A stretch of 64,000 bases of DNA, from positions 124,001 through 188,000 of the forward strand of contig BGZK01001215.1 in assembly GCA_005406025.1 (NCBI GenBank). The letters are read 5' to 3'. This stretch comes from Eumeta japonica. Its lineage: Eukaryota > Arthropoda > Insecta > Lepidoptera > Psychidae. The notes below the pieces were generated by a model, which was not told the DNA's origin, made no database searches, and worked only from the letters and a program-made list of their open reading frames with translations. Below are positions 23,683-37,669 of this stretch, one piece after another. The translations under genes and the position numbers were made by a program. Every line of letters begins with the position of its first letter. Position 1 is the first letter of the stretch.

Positions 23683-24974
23683 CGAGGGCTGCTATTTATG
23701 TATCCGGAGCTGGCCACCTACAAAAGAGCATTTATAAAGTAATTAGAACATTTAGAAATGGAATTCCTTGGCTGTAGAGTACAGTTTTTTTTAACTGTCA
23801 ATTGTTGTGGCGTCATTTTGAAAATTGCGTGATTTTATCACCATGGATTTAACTCGTGAAAGTTTTCGTTATGATTTATTACAATTTTCGGCGTGGGCTA
23901 ACAGTGCATCGATCAACTCCCGGCGACTTTTGGGGATAAAGCACTATCGAAAAGCACTGTGTATAATGATACCCATGACTATAGTCACTAAACCGGTGGG
24001 TTTTGTGACTTTAGTAATGAGCAATCGATGTTCACTGACGAATTTAAAGAAGGTAGACCTGAATCGGTTATTCTACTACAAAAAATCGTTGCTGTGCGGG
24101 AAATAATAATTCAAGATCGTCATGTTACATATTGCGAGATAAAAGCATACCTAGTCCTAAGTATGACGAGCACACATACGAAATATCGGTTAATAACACT
24201 AAAATTTCCTTGTAAAAAAAAATATTCGCGTTGAATTCTACACAACTTGAGCATTTATCACAGGCTCGTGTCAATTGGCGCAAAAAAGTGATAGAAAAAT
24301 GCAATGATGGTGCATCAAAGTCTGTGTATAATATATAATAATGAATATTTGATGTATACGTATGACTCCGAAACTGAAGAACAATCAACGGTGTGGGTTT
24401 TCGAAGATGAGCCGAATCCAATCGAAATGATTCGTGCCAAAAGCACTTTGAAACAAATGGTTGCCTGTTTTTTTGGTATATATGGACATATGGTTACAGT
24501 GCCACTAGAGAATCATTAAATGGTTAATTCGAGGTGGTACATGACTATTTGTTTGCCAGAAGTCTTTGAACAAATAAGAAAGAACAACCGACGACGCAGA
24601 ATCATTCTTCATCATGACAATGCTAGCTGTCACACGTCGGCTGAAAGAATTCGATTTTTGGAAAGTCTTAATATCGAACTGGGGTGTCATCCGCTGTTCA
24701 GCCCCGATTTGGCACCCAACAATTTCTATTCATTTCCAAGAGTGAAGAATAAATTACCTGGTCAACGTTTTTCGAGCCGTGATGAGGCTGTTGATGCATT
24801 AAAATGCACGGTTTGGAGATGCCACAATTAGAATGGAAAAAGTGCTATAAAATTGGTTTCAGCGTATATAAAAGTGCATCGATCATCATGGCGAATATTT
24901 TTAAAAACAATAAAATCATATTAATTAATAGATGTTTGTTTTTGATATTCTGGAGATATAAATAGCAACCTTCG
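23683..24974 (+). mobile_element. Near-complete but inactive mariner transposon (TA target duplication)
   Basis: The left end 'cgagggctgctatttatg' and the reverse complement of the right end 'cgaaggttgctatttata' form terminal inverted repeats, directly flanked by TA at 23681-23682 and 24975-24976. The ~1.29 kb length fits a full mariner. The encoded transposase reads RESFRYDLLQF at the N-terminus, QDRHVTYCEIKAYL in the middle and IILHHDNASCHTSAERIRFL near the C-terminus, all Tc1/mariner (D,D34D) features. It is broken by stops and frameshifts. Confidence 0.93.
23843..24900 (+). pseudogene. Mariner transposase pseudogene
   Basis: Starting at ATGGATTTAACTCGTG, the frame shifts several times (about 23900, 24000, 24200, 24300) and meets in-frame stops (for example around 24519). 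Of the three catalytic Asp residues, the first (GDE motif) reads NNE, with AAT at 24340-24342. The second (HHDNAS) is intact. The third, 34 residues later, is Asn in LAPNN (codon 24721-24723). Two of three metal-binding residues are therefore lost and the product could not catalyse transposition even without the frame breaks. Confidence 0.88.
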
Positions 24975-24976
24975 TA

Positions 24977-27900
24977 TAACTCATAAATCAACATTATCAT
25001 TTAATTATAAAAAATATTAGGCACATTATGATATATATGTTAAATCAAAGATATATGTTAAGTGTACAATTTGTTGAGCACCATGTATTCATTTTACAAG
25101 GAACAATAGCTTACAAAACAGTACATAAAATCAGTCCACGCCCCACTGACGTAAACCAATAGCTTAATTAGCCGAATCCTTCGAGCGGTGCCAGCGCTCC
25201 GATATCAGCTTTCCAGTGTCGCCCGGTGACGCTAACGTATATAAGCAATGACGCAACCCAAACATATCATTAGTAGAAGTGAGCCCTTTGTTAGCCATTT
25301 ATAAGTGTTGTGATGTAGAATAAATAATTGTACTTATAGTTAAGTCGTTATCGTGTATACTTACGTGTTTGTTTTGTCGGAGTGGAACCTCTTAGGGCGC
25401 GCGAAGGCAGAACGGGTCCTGACGAGAGTTACGACACAATATTTAGTTATTTTATACTTTCCGCGAGAGACGTAAATGTTATATTGATCGTGCAATAGCA
25501 GTTTCGGCAACATGTTCCTCATTAACAGATTCACATAACACTCCCTATTATATACCCGAAGTAAGAAAATGGATTGTAAAGTGAAAGACGTTGTGTTTTC
25601 CCGCAAGTTTGACGCGCTTCTTAAATAAACACATCGACAAAAAAACCGAGTTCAAGAATAAAATTAATAAGCACGAAGTAGATACCGTGTTTGTTTCACT
25701 ACAGATTTAAAATTACTCAAACTTGAAGAAATCTTAAAAGTTCTTTTATCAATACTAAATTCCGAAACACTTTTAAATGTTTTTTTTACCTACCGGTGTG
25801 TTTAAACACGTTCGCTGTAGGTGTCGCCTGTATCGTTTATAGACATGAGACAGATATTGAATTTGTGCATCAGATACAATAACTGAAGACTCGGACAGAA
25901 CCACTACATTAAATGGATAACCTGTAGATTTGTTTCAAGACTGTTTATCGATCAGATTATTTCTTTTAAGAGTTTTCTTAATTTTCAAAGACATGTATTT
26001 AATTTTTTTTTTATGTTGACAAGGGACATAGTACGTACCTAATATTTAAAGCATGAGCGACTATCCTATCATTAGTGTCGATAAACTGGTCGTGATGTAT
26101 AATCTAAGAGAGTCTTGTCAGCTTAAATCTAACCAGTAGTTTAAAAGTGATGGAATTTTGGAATTTTATATTCGGATGGAATTTTAATATCTTCGATTGC
26201 CGTTTTCTTCTAATTTTTTTCACCAAATAATGGGACCGGCAGCTGGCATAGCATAGCTTGCACCCACATGATGACCCACAATACTCGATATTCACGTGAA
26301 TAAAGAATTTAAACAACTTTTACTAGAAATTTTAGGTTTTATTTCGAAATAACAAACCATAAACTTCTCAAAGACAAAAAAAAAATTGTGTATTATGAAT
26401 AAACGCAATACATCGTGGAAAAATTACACCAAAAACTACTTTGAGGTATTGTGGGAATGGTTTAGTTTAATTTATTATGAATTAATCAGAAAATTATTAA
26501 TCAAAAATTTAACATTAAAATTCATTACAATAAAAACCTAGTACCAATCTAGTCTGTTAGTACTAGCAAAAGCAAGGACATTGTGGTGTAAGCGACTTAA
26601 TTTATTTTAATATTTTTAAACTTATCTTTTAAATTAGTCTAACTCTTCTCATGCAAAGAATAGCCATTCTTTTTTTATTTTCTCTCGTAATTCTTTTATA
26701 TTCAACGTGAAGGCCATTGCTTCAAAAGGTTTCTTTTTTGTTTTCATATAAAAAAAAAGATTGAAGAAACGTCAACACAAATAACAGTAGACGTAGCTAT
26801 GCGATTGCTATCTGCTTTTAACTTCCAGCGGTCGGTCCCGTTATAAAATAATTCAAACATACGCCACACATACTTTGTTTAAACACATTATAAGTATCGC
26901 CGTAAATTAATTTAAAAACCTTACCGTTTAAATTCTGTTCAGAACTTAATATAAACTAAATTATTTTTATTGCATGGTAGGAAGCGACCAGTTAGTTAAA
27001 TTTTGGTGATATTTTATAATCAACGGTCTTGTTGGTGTGCAACTATGTTTTAAAATGCTTCTTAGAGTGAAAATCTAAATTAGATGTTATTGATGTCTGT
27101 GAATTTATAAATTAATATAAAGTCAATGTAATATTCTAATATAATCGAGTGTAAGCATTGGGGGCGTATATATATACATTAAATGCATATTTTTGTATAC
27201 AGAAAAATTATTAATAAAACTTTATACGTTTCAAAATTGATTTTTTTCGGAGGTTACAGCGTTTATTTTTAATAATATGTATTGTAACTTTGTAAATAAC
27301 TTTTGATTAGTAGGTTCTTCATCCAAATCGATGTCAATTTTCATCAAAGCTTGACTAAGCGACTTGTTTAGTTTAATAAAAAGAGCTTTTCTCTTTACTG
27401 AAATTTGAAAAACAATAATTTATTTAAATAAGTCTTTAAGACAAGTTTTAATTCTTACATGGAGTTCGCGACTCTACAGACATTAAAGGAACATTGTATA
27501 AAAAAATTGTAACAGCAACAATTGGGGCTCGTGCGTGAACGATCAAAATGGTATAGCGTACAATGCGTTAAATGTTAATTAAATCAACAATTTAAGAATA
27601 GAAATTGTAAAAAAATATATGTTATTAACAATTTGTATTAGAAGTATGAGTACTACAACAAATTATGTAATTCCAAATTGTTTTTTTACCATTTATGAAA
27701 GGAATAAAGTGCGGATTTTGAAACTCCACAATCGAGCTATGAAGTGAACTTGTCACAGCACGAGCAGCGTACAACGTAATTCATGCAGGCTATCTACGTC
27801 TTCCTTATTGCTGTAGTCTTTTTACAACTCAAAATATACTGTAAGTTAGTTTAATGTATATAAATGTAATTTAAAATATTTATCGATTAAAAAAAAACAG

Positions 27901-30480
27901 CTGTGAGGTTTTGTTTGTGTCTTTGAAGATTAATATTCGCATTGTAATTTTCCACTTTATTAATTGCTTATTATAAAGCTTCAAGAGTGTCGGACATTTA
28001 GTGCCACGTTTGGGTATCATTATAGATTTATGGATGTATGATTGTCATCGTCTATCACCTATTAGTATCTATATTCAATCTATTAAATGACAAATAAGAT
28101 AATAAAACTATATCCAACCAAACGCTTAACTTTGAAAACTTTCAGTTGGTTTCACACAACCTCGAACACTGTTCTGTCAATTGGATATCCGATCGAGACT
28201 TAAAAATTGCTTACCTCCTACGCTCGTTAAGGTAACACCGGTAATTTTATACCCGCTTGAGATTGAATACCCTTTTGTTTGATTTATTTATAGAAGGGAT
28301 CGGATGTGAAATATTATTTCCTGATTATTTTCCTTAGCAATAATTATTTGGTATTGCGTATCGAGCCATGTAAAACAAATTTATAAAGTGGAGATTAATA
28401 TTACTAATCGGGCAATTTTCTATCTAAAATAATTATGTTAGGGAAGTTTTATTTGTATTTTGTAAGAGAAGAAGTCAAAATGAAGATTAGTTACATTTGT
28501 TAGTTTTAATTAGGTTAATTCTTAAGAAATTCAAATGTTATTTCGTACTATGAAACCATTTTAAAAATTAATTGCTGTAAAAATTCCGTATTATTATTGA
28601 ACGATTATTAATAACTATGGCTCTACGGAATTATACAGAGATATATGAAAAATTTTTCTTTGTAATGAATCACTGCAAGTATCGCAATTCTTTTCGAAAA
28701 ATGTACTTGTCATATACATAATATATTTAAACTTATGATTAGCAATGCTAAATAGATAGGTGTTTGTATGTCAACGTATACACTCAGACGATGAAAATGT
28801 ACTAAGCGAATAAAAGAAAAAAAAATCTCTTATATACCTATTTACATGTGAAATTTTTGTGTATACCTAATAATACAGTATCTGTGAACTATGTGTTTTA
28901 TTTTAATGCACACATGCATGCGCATATCAACCTGCATGAACATCAACTCTTCAATAACTGATGAACTGATGAAGACCACAGATGAAGATGAATATGGTGT
29001 GATGGCAGCGGTTCATCGCTCGTATAGTTGATAGAGGGATTTATGCAAAACGAGTTGTTACGTTGTCTTTGTGAGAGTTTAGTTTATTAATCTAAATTGA
29101 ACGAGATAAGATTGTGTATTTTCATCTGCTCGATCGAATTCCGCCTATGACACCAGATATCGTGTGTTAGATTTCTTCGAACTTCTCTACATAGCTTTGG
29201 TTATAAAGGCTAATTAAAGTTAGAAAAGTGAAATTGTAAAAGTTTATCCAATATCTAACTCAATATTGTGCGCTTCGTACCTTCTCATTTGAAAGACGTC
29301 AGGTGGCGACTTAGCCGCCACTTCTTTAATGTAATTTCTTACGTTCAAATATAGACGAACATTTTCCACATTTTCTGTTTTCTAGTGAATAATCTAATAC
29401 AAGAAGTAAGTCATAGGGGGTGAGGTTTAATGTTTACTGAACGTGCGGAAGTTTAATGAACGAGGTTCGCGTCATATTTATGGCTGCCAACAGAAACGTT
29501 TGGATTAATTGGGTAAAGCCTCAATCGATAGCAAAAGCTACAACCGAAAACTAGCAATCTAGCTATATGATATTAGGTAAGCAAATTTTCAATTATTTTG
29601 GCCGTCTAATCCTTTCTACTTAAGCGATCATAAGAAAATCGGATAAAATTGCGACATTTAATAATTTTACAAAACGCTTATTAAATATCGAAATTACAAA
29701 CATAGAGAAAAATAAAGCTCAGAAGTTTACCGAATTAAACACATGTTTATTTCAAAAGTGTATTAATAGTGTATTATATTAATTATTTATTTTAATAAGC
29801 AATATGAAAAGAAATTTTGTAAAGAATTAAAAAATATTATTATAAAAATCACAAATTCTATTTTTTTTTGTTTATAATTTTATTATAAGACCATTTATTT
29901 TCCAACCTATATGAGCACTATATTACTCCATGTACGAAGACATCGTACGCGAAATGACTCCATAAGACGTACAGTCGTAAATACGCATTAGATGCGCAAT
30001 ATGGCATAGCGGGGAGCTACGCAATTTTATTGAACAATTGACAACTCAACCAACCAAGAAACCAACTTTATTGTATGTAAACTTTATACAGTATGTTAAC
30101 GAACAGCACCGCGTCTCTAATCTCCGTAATAGTCTTATTCAATTTCAATTATTACTTTTTGAAAAGGTGGTGTGGTCATAAAATAAAGTTTAAATAATTA
30201 GGTAAGATAAACAAATCATGGACTGAGCGTCATCAACACCACCTGACTGAGAGTACGCTTGGGCAACAATGCGGAATTAAATTGTATGCGTATCAGTAAC
30301 CTTTGATATAAAATCACTACGAAAATGCAGCGTAAGTACAAGATTCAAGTTATTTACCACCGGAATTATATCCATGCTAAACCCACACTAACATCATATC
30401 CCAATAGTTATTGACCCTGTATAAACTCATCATTCACATTACGTCGCGAGATTCTTCATAATCGAAATGCGTATCCACCT
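24977..30480. other. Intergenic AT-rich sequence
   Basis: Apart from the LTR-like stretch near 25130-25400, I see no gene, RNA or recognised repeat. The sequence is AT-rich with frequent stops in all frames. Confidence 0.5.
25130..25400 (+). mobile_element. Possible solo LTR or a TATA-type core promoter
   Basis: A GC-rich stretch is followed by TATATAAG (25238-25245), an initiator-like TCATTAG about 30 bp later, and AATAAA at 25319-25324. This U3-R-U5-like order, with only about 80 bp between TATA box and poly(A) signal, suits an LTR. No target duplication or TG..CA ends were identified, so an ordinary promoter of an unannotated transcript remains possible. Confidence 0.35.
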
Positions 30481-30489
30481 CACTACCAC

Positions 30490-30670
30490 TTTTTGGGCAG
30501 TGGAAGAAACTGAGGCATTACAATCGGGTCAGAGACGTCAAATCAAACAAACTGGACTTCTGTCGGCTTTTTCGAGGAACTAAACTGAGGCGTCACACTT
30601 GGATCAGAAATAGTGATCTGGAAAAACTAAGTTCCGCTCGACATTGTGGAGCAGTAAACGATAACAAAGC
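30490..30670 (+). repeat. Tandem repeat array A (~77-bp unit)
   Basis: About 2.5 degenerate units marked by 'gaaactgaggc', 'actgaggcgtcacac' and 'cagtaaacgataac', with start-to-start spacing of about 77 bp (30498, 30575, 30652). The unit is the same as in array B at 33205-33725. Confidence 0.75.
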
Positions 30671-31589
30671 GTCATGCATGCGTACTAAAAATAAGGCTTG
30701 GGAATCGGAAGGAACTTAGCAGTACGGAGAGTAGCCAAAACACTAAACAATGTGGAAAAAATTATACAAGTAGGTTCATTAATTATTAATAAAAGTTATT
30801 TTTCTGATTATATATATTGTTACTTTTTTTGTAATTAGAAGATGATACGTTATAACGGGAAGAAGTGGTACAGTGCTGTTCATTTACATACCGTATAATA
30901 ATCTTATGTATACATATAACAGCATGCCGTCACTTTTTCCCAATAGAGAGTATGATAAACCATTTTTTTCTGTATTCGGGTATTAGTTAAAACGTACCAA
31001 ACGTATCTGGTGGGGTCTAAGTCCTATTTATATACTATAGGTACACTAAACGTATGTAAGAAATGATAAATTGCGTGTGGACTGTAAATTTAATGTACTT
31101 ATTTCAACTAGTTATATAAATGCAAAAAAGGTGGGTACACTTGAAAACGGTTTGTATCGAAGTGATAAGTGATGTGCCGCCTCGTCCCCCTCCGTCGCAC
31201 GTCACGGGCCTACCGCCGTTGTACCGCCAACATATCAGTATGAAACTTTTGACCATTTGACACGGAATAGTTTATACACGGCTTCGAGTTGTTTATTTTT
31301 TGAGTTCCATACACTCTTTCTCATTTTTTAAATTTATCTTCATAAACTATAACACTAAACATAGCGAGCGAGGGAGAGTGGGAGCTAGATATTAATAAAT
31401 TTATGTTATGTATGAAAGTGGTCGTTTTTTTGTTATTTCTTTCTTCTAGAAATGTTAATAGACACTCAATTGCATTTTTAGTTATACGTGAAACCTTTAA
31501 CTGTAACTATTATGAGATGTAGTGACTATATTTACAATAAATAATGTATAAAGTTGAAGAAAAAATTGCTTCGTATTATATATACAAGC

Positions 31590-32584
31590 GATTTTTTTTC
31601 AACAACTTGTTGCCACTTTGTAGGTAGTGATGTAATCCTATTACTGTAGAAATATTGAAATATAGGGACTACTGATCAAAAAGCTGAGACAAGCGATTTT
31701 GATGGTCCTTTCTTGATGATAACCTAACACAACCTAAAGAATTTTGAAAAAATCGAAACAGGTGAAAATCTGAGGTAGCAAAGTGAAGGCTATCTGGTGG
31801 ATGCATCAGCATTTTCAAACCAAACTCTCTCAATATTTGCTAAGTGGCTAAAGGTTGTGTGTGGTCTGGCGTTATCACCGTGAAAAACCACATCTTTTCT
31901 GTCGATCGATTGTAGCCGTTTTTTTTCTACTTCTTGCATGAGTCTCATCAGTTCTTGGCGGTAGAGGTCTAAATTGATAGTTTTTCCCGGCGGTAAAAGC
32001 TCATAATTAATAATGCCCTTCCAATCCCACTATATACAAAGCATCAACTTATTGCGAGTTAATCCGGATTTTTTCGCTATAGTCTGTGGAGCTTGCTTGC
32101 CTTTTGACCATGATTTTTTTGCACGTTCTTGTCGTAGATAATCCATTTCTCATCACCAGTCATAAATCTTTTTAAAAATGGTTCGGTTTCATTACGTCTC
32201 AATAGAGAATCCCAAATGAGTACCTACACGCTTTATTTGAGTTCTTTCAGTGAGCTTGTGTGGGACCCAAGTATTGAGCTCTTTTGTATATTAAGTTTTT
32301 TCAAATGAGTCGAAATGGTTTTTTTATTTTAGTCAATCACTAACTCTTACGTCGTATTTTTCCCTTTTTTGTAATAAACTTTCAAAATGTATAGAATATC
32401 TACATTAGATTCATTATGCTGGACAGAAAAAGAATAGAAAAATAGCTACAACGGAAAAAAATTACTTTTATTTTCCTAATTTATTTAATAGTATCAAAAC
32501 TAAACAGATACAAACAGCACAACTAAATAGATATTGCTGCAAATTTTCACTTACAAAATACGAAAATCTTTTTTCCAGATCAAA
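31590..32584 (-). mobile_element. Mariner copy with internal deletion, related to 53276-54546
   Basis: Long stretches parallel the other copy: 'ttgtaggtagtgatgtaatc', 'cccggcggtaaaagctcata', 'gtcgtagataatccatttct' and 'tgtgggacccaagta'. The right end, 'ttttttccagatcaaata', corresponds to the right terminal repeat of the other copy. About 130-150 bp encoding the N-terminal DNA-binding part is missing near 32330. The left terminal repeat is not recognisable. Confidence 0.8.
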
Positions 32585-33204
32585 TATGTATTTTTTTGTC
32601 TCGTCATATGTTCAAGTAATAATATTTTAGTGCTTATGTATTTATTTTGTGTAATATTCAAACAGGACCAAGCAAATCTGTTAATGAATTTGTTCTTCGT
32701 GCAAGTATAATCATGAAGCTATGAACTGTCAGAACTGACGTTCTTATGGAGCAACCATAAACAAAACATTGTACTAAGACAGACGGTTGTCAGCGAACAA
32801 AATCTAGGACGAATGCAAGATGATCGGGAGAAGAGGGATTTATTCTTAACGAGTCAGTCATTTGAAGTATTTTGCCATGGTCATGTATGTGCGTGAAAAA
32901 ATAGACGCATGAGTGACAAAATTGTTATTCGCTCGACTTCTCAGTATTAACGTTAGGCTTCTTCCAGCATAGATGTGCAGAAGGTCAATTCCTACCTTCA
33001 TGAGTATAACATATTATTATATATTGCCTTATACTTATATGATATGTTTTATAACTCAAAGTTTCGTTTTAAAACTATTCCTTTACATTTTTGAGTTCAA
33101 CTCATTTTTAGCCGCACATTTTTGTCTGGGTAGTGAAAAAAAACTAAGATATAATGTTTAGATCGGTGACGCTATCTTAGGCAACTTCAGTTTCAGTCGA
33201 CTTT
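32585..33204. other. Sequence between mariner copy and tandem array B
   Basis: AT-rich, with no recognised gene. The last 70 bases (from about 33131) may be a further, badly decayed unit of array B. Confidence 0.4.
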
Positions 33205-33725
33205 ACTGAGCAGTAAACAAAACTGAGGCGTCACGCTCGAGCCAGTAACTGTGAATCGGACAATATGAGCTCCAGTCAATCTTTTTGGAAAGTGAATGAA
33301 ACTCAAGCTTTGCACTCGGGTTAGCGACGTTGAATCAAACAAACTCGGCTTCATTCGGCTCTTTTGAGCAATGAACGAAACTGAGATACCATATTCTGGT
33401 TGGTGACGGTGAAGCGGATAAAATTAGCTCTACTCGACTGCTCTCAACAGTGAAGAAATTATGGCGTCACACTTGAGTCAAAAATAGTGATTCAGCCAAA
33501 CTTAGATCCACTCAATATCTTTTTAGAAATCAGTGAATCGGACAATCTCGGCTCCAGTCGACCTTTTAGTGAAATGAACCAAAAATGAGGCGTCATACTT
33601 AAGTCGGAGATTCGGGCAAATCTAGTTCCACACGTCATTTTGGGGCAATGAACAAAATTGAGGTATCACTCGTGGGGCAGTAAAGCTGCATCAGGCAAAA
33701 TAGACTCCGGTCGATATTTGACATA
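33205..33725 (+). repeat. Tandem repeat array B (~79-bp unit, about 6-7 degenerate copies)
   Basis: The unit can be described as 'gcagtgaacgaaactgaggc' followed by 'gtcacactcgggtcagtgac' and 'ggtgaatcggacaaactcgg', then 'ctccagtcgacctttt'. Unit starts fall near 33211, 33290, 33369 and 33448, then a shortened unit and two more. Copies differ considerably, so the array is old. No open frame. Confidence 0.8.
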
Positions 33726-34689
33726 CCTAACAAAATTACTAATCAATTTATATATATTATAACATATATTACATGATTATAAAAATTAAAAAAAAAACGC
33801 TTTATTTATTTTTATTTAAAACTCTCATTGTTCCCAATTCTTCATGCATTGTATATCATTAACATTGTTTTAGATTTAGAAAATAGTATATGTATTCACT
33901 TCTATCGTATAGTTATAAACGACACGACTTGTTTTTTAACAGATCAATGACGCTGGCTTAGGTTTTGACTATATTCTCCTGACTATTTATTTATACGTCG
34001 CCCGACCCAACCGACAATCGTCTCCATGAACTGTTTCGTTCGAAGTCCATGTCTGGCCCGGCAAGCTACGCTAGTCGACAGATGAAAATCAATGCTGAAC
34101 TTATATCATTCTAGGAAGAGTTAGGCGATTTAGTAGAATACTCTGTGTCTAGGAATTGTACGACTTTGAAACTAGTTGGGTAGTTCGAGAGATAGGTACA
34201 CGTTTATAAATTGATAACTGAAAGTTATCTTGTATAACAATAAAATTATTCCGCAAGAACTGAAGTTGATATTAACTCATGATTGATCTAAAGAAAAGTT
34301 AGGACCTGGCCAAGTTATATTTCTGCCGACATAAAATCAATAATACATTTCATTTAATTACAAAATTTGATGAACTAATTTTATCTGTTACAGCATAATA
34401 ATAATAAAGACCTTTCACCTGTACATCAAATTTTTTTTGGAATAGTCAATACAGGCATCATTTATGACACTTAGTCGATAACTTATTTTTATTATTTTCG
34501 ATTGTCTCTTTGTATTGCGTAAAGATATGAACTCCACCTTGAATAGATTATGATGGAGCTTTTTTAGGCATCGTAATATTCATTGCGTTTCTTTGATGGA
34601 ATAAATTTTCAAAAATATTTATAATACTAATGATTACCGTTTAATACTTTCCGATTACCGTTTAATTTTTTTTTTTAATAGAAAAGTTG

Positions 34690-34900
34690 TGCTGTGTACC
34701 CGGCGCCTGAGGGAAGACGCTCGATACGCCGTGCCCTTCCCGGGGCGTTCACGCCGGGTCTTCAAGCACGCTGCCGCATACGTCCACTGCCCCGACGACA
34801 AAACCTCCCTCCTCTTACAACGAGAAATTTCTACTTTTGCGCTCGTGCATCGCTCTAATAGCCAAATAGACAGCGTGCGAAGTCACGGATCGCTCCATTT
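34690..34900. other. GC-rich islet with open frame, unassigned
   Basis: A run of T residues ending in 'aatag' at 34681 resembles a splice acceptor, followed by high-GC sequence open in one frame (RRLREDARYAVPFPGR and onward) for about 100 codons. I do not recognise the peptide; it is Arg-rich, as expected for translated GC-rich DNA. Candidate exon or regulatory islet. Confidence 0.2.
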
Positions 34901-37669
34901 CGGCCTCGTAAGCATAATGCAGGCTTTCCAAACCCTTGCCAATTTGCCTAGTTTTTCTGTCCTATTTGTTCTAACAATTTTTACATTCAGATAGCTTTAA
35001 TTGTAGTCTTACATAAGTTTATCTTAATCAATATATATTTTAGAATATTGAATCGCACTTTTGTTTCCCCTTACGACCGCTATTAGACTTATATGTTCGC
35101 GTCAGTTCGTCTTTTCACGATATATTTCGTCTGTTTTATGAAAGAATCTAGATTGCGAACGATGTATCATAGTTTTTTACCAACTGAGTAAAATCACTGT
35201 TTTATATGGAAAACTAACACATTAAACGGAACTTATAATTTTTATTACCAATCCCGAGTGAGGGTATTAACGGAAGAACAAGAGAGTTTAAGAAGAAGAA
35301 AAGTCAAGAGAACGTATAAGAGAATTTGAATCTAGTAACAAAAGATATCCCGCGATGAGAACTTATTTGTCTTTTAGTTAATGGCCAGTTGTTCATCAAA
35401 AGACAATGAACCCTATATTCCGGTATGGTCTGATTACAAAAGACGTTAAATGTTTTTCCTTGTTCGAAAATGTCGCTCACTGACCGCTCAGACGGTTAAG
35501 GTGACGTCGAATAAGAAAGGCGTTTGCCCTTTTTGCCCTATAAAATCGATATGACAATAGCTTATACCATTAAGGAGTTACATTAAAGATAAATTAATAC
35601 AAACTTAAAAAAAACACGTTGTTTTTATGATCTCAGACGTATTTTTGAATTTTTAATAAGCAAATTTATAATGTATGAAGAGTTACAAATAAAAATATGA
35701 CCTTCATAGCTTAACCTTCAAATATATTTAAAGTGCAACTATGAGTAAGTGTTTATAACTAAACATTTTATGATATGGACATACGTAAAACAAAAATTGC
35801 CAGAGGCTTGCAAAGATTTCATACACATTGATGTAGGATACATCTTCTTGAATGAAAAATTGATAATCTTAAAAACACGTAGCATCTATCCATCGCATGC
35901 TATGTTTGTAAAAAAAAAACATAAATATGCACAATTGTAGTGAAAACTAAATATTTTTTATAAGAAATAAAAAGGATCGACGAGATCATATCCGCGATTT
36001 CTTGTAAAATTTCACCAGCAAAAAAAATTTTTTTTGGATTGTTCCAATTGAAAAATATGTTTTCACTGTACAGTAAAATAAAGCAATTCAATTGAGGACT
36101 TTGACGGAAGATATAAAAACTCAATGTTTCTTTCAGTACGGTGGTACGTGTACGCCACAACTCGCCTATGTGGTGGTACAGATTCTATTATACCGGCCAA
36201 CTGGCCTAGATATTATATGGAAAGATGAAAAAAACCTAAAATCTATTTAAAATCAATGAAATTATAGGTTATTAAAAATTCCTCGCCGCCTTTTCCACGT
36301 GTTCCACAGAGAATTACTGAAATTCGATATCGGTGTTCACTAGTGCTCATTTTGTCTAGAAGGTAATATAAAAATTTATATTTTCTTTGTTTAAAAAAAA
36401 CCGTATTACATAATAACTTTAATGAAATAAATCAGATAAATGAAAAACTCTCAGATATGTAATACTTTAAGAATCCTTTACATTATCATACATTCCACGG
36501 CAGATTAAAACCTTGATTCTCCGCTTGGGATTGAAATCCCATGTGTGATCCGATAACTATCATCCAGAGGATAGTTAGAAAAGATCCAAACTGGAAACAC
36601 TCAGCTGATCAGATAAGTAGGAAGCTGGAGAGTTCATTGAAAAATAACGAAACTAGCATTATAAATTATAATGCCAAAACCACACGGCCTTTACCCTAAG
36701 TACGTCATTTCATCTATCGAATCTAGTGATCTAGAATTCTTCCATTCATTCTGCGGATGAATATCGTCAGATCATACTCCGACCAACTCCATACAGACAA
36801 TCAAAGCTTCGAAGTGACCTCGAATGTATTAAAATCTAAAAGATTCCTAAAACATTCTCGCACATCTGCCCCATTATAGTACTGTTTCCGCAACTGGAAT
36901 CACCACAGGCACGAAAAGACGTAGACTATGTGCCATCGAGGTCATCCGGGGCGAGTTAACAGGGGGCTGATAGAGTCACGTAGAGGTCTTTTTTCATATA
37001 TTCTTAGGCGCTCTGAGACCTCCGGCTAGGCTCAACGCCCGACACGACGCCGGCCAACAGCGAATGCAGCACGTGCCTCGTATGACACGGACGCGTTCTA
37101 GATAATTGTCACTGGAAGGGATTGCCCATTACAAAAATGATACTACCCGACTTGAATTAAAATCAGTTCACGGCAGTGGTCTATAGCGAATATTTTGGCG
37201 AATTTTCAACATTTTGTTATAGAAAAAATGAATATTTAAATTAACATAAGTTAATATTTAATTCGTTTATGTTATATTTTTATACCTCTACTAAAAAGAT
37301 CTTAAATAGACTGTTAAGTGTGAAATAAGAACAACACAAAAATCATATACTAAAACTAACCAAGAAACTTTATAGTGATTCTAACACTTGAAGCTTATAG
37401 AATGTTTTTTACATCTCGTTTTTATATCGACTGCATAAATAAGAAGTTGAGTTTTTAATTCAATTGGTATATCACTGTTTTTTTAGTTATTTCTTTAGCG
37501 TTAAAAAGTATATTTTTATGAGTATTTTCGATGGGAGCCAACTTCTCATCGATCATACAAAAAATTCCGGCGTCGCCCGCGCACGTCTGTGACAACGTGA
37601 CTTAGGAAATAGATTATTCCGTTCTTTATAATCCTTTCCACCAGTTTTATTTTATGCCATAGTTAAGGG

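Noticed and set aside
24520..24831. Functional mariner transposase gene
   Set aside because: Frame breaks and two catalytic Asp to Asn changes make it a pseudogene.
30490..33725. CRISPR array
   Set aside because: The ~78-bp units are contiguous and diverged with no repeat-spacer structure, and the DNA is eukaryotic.
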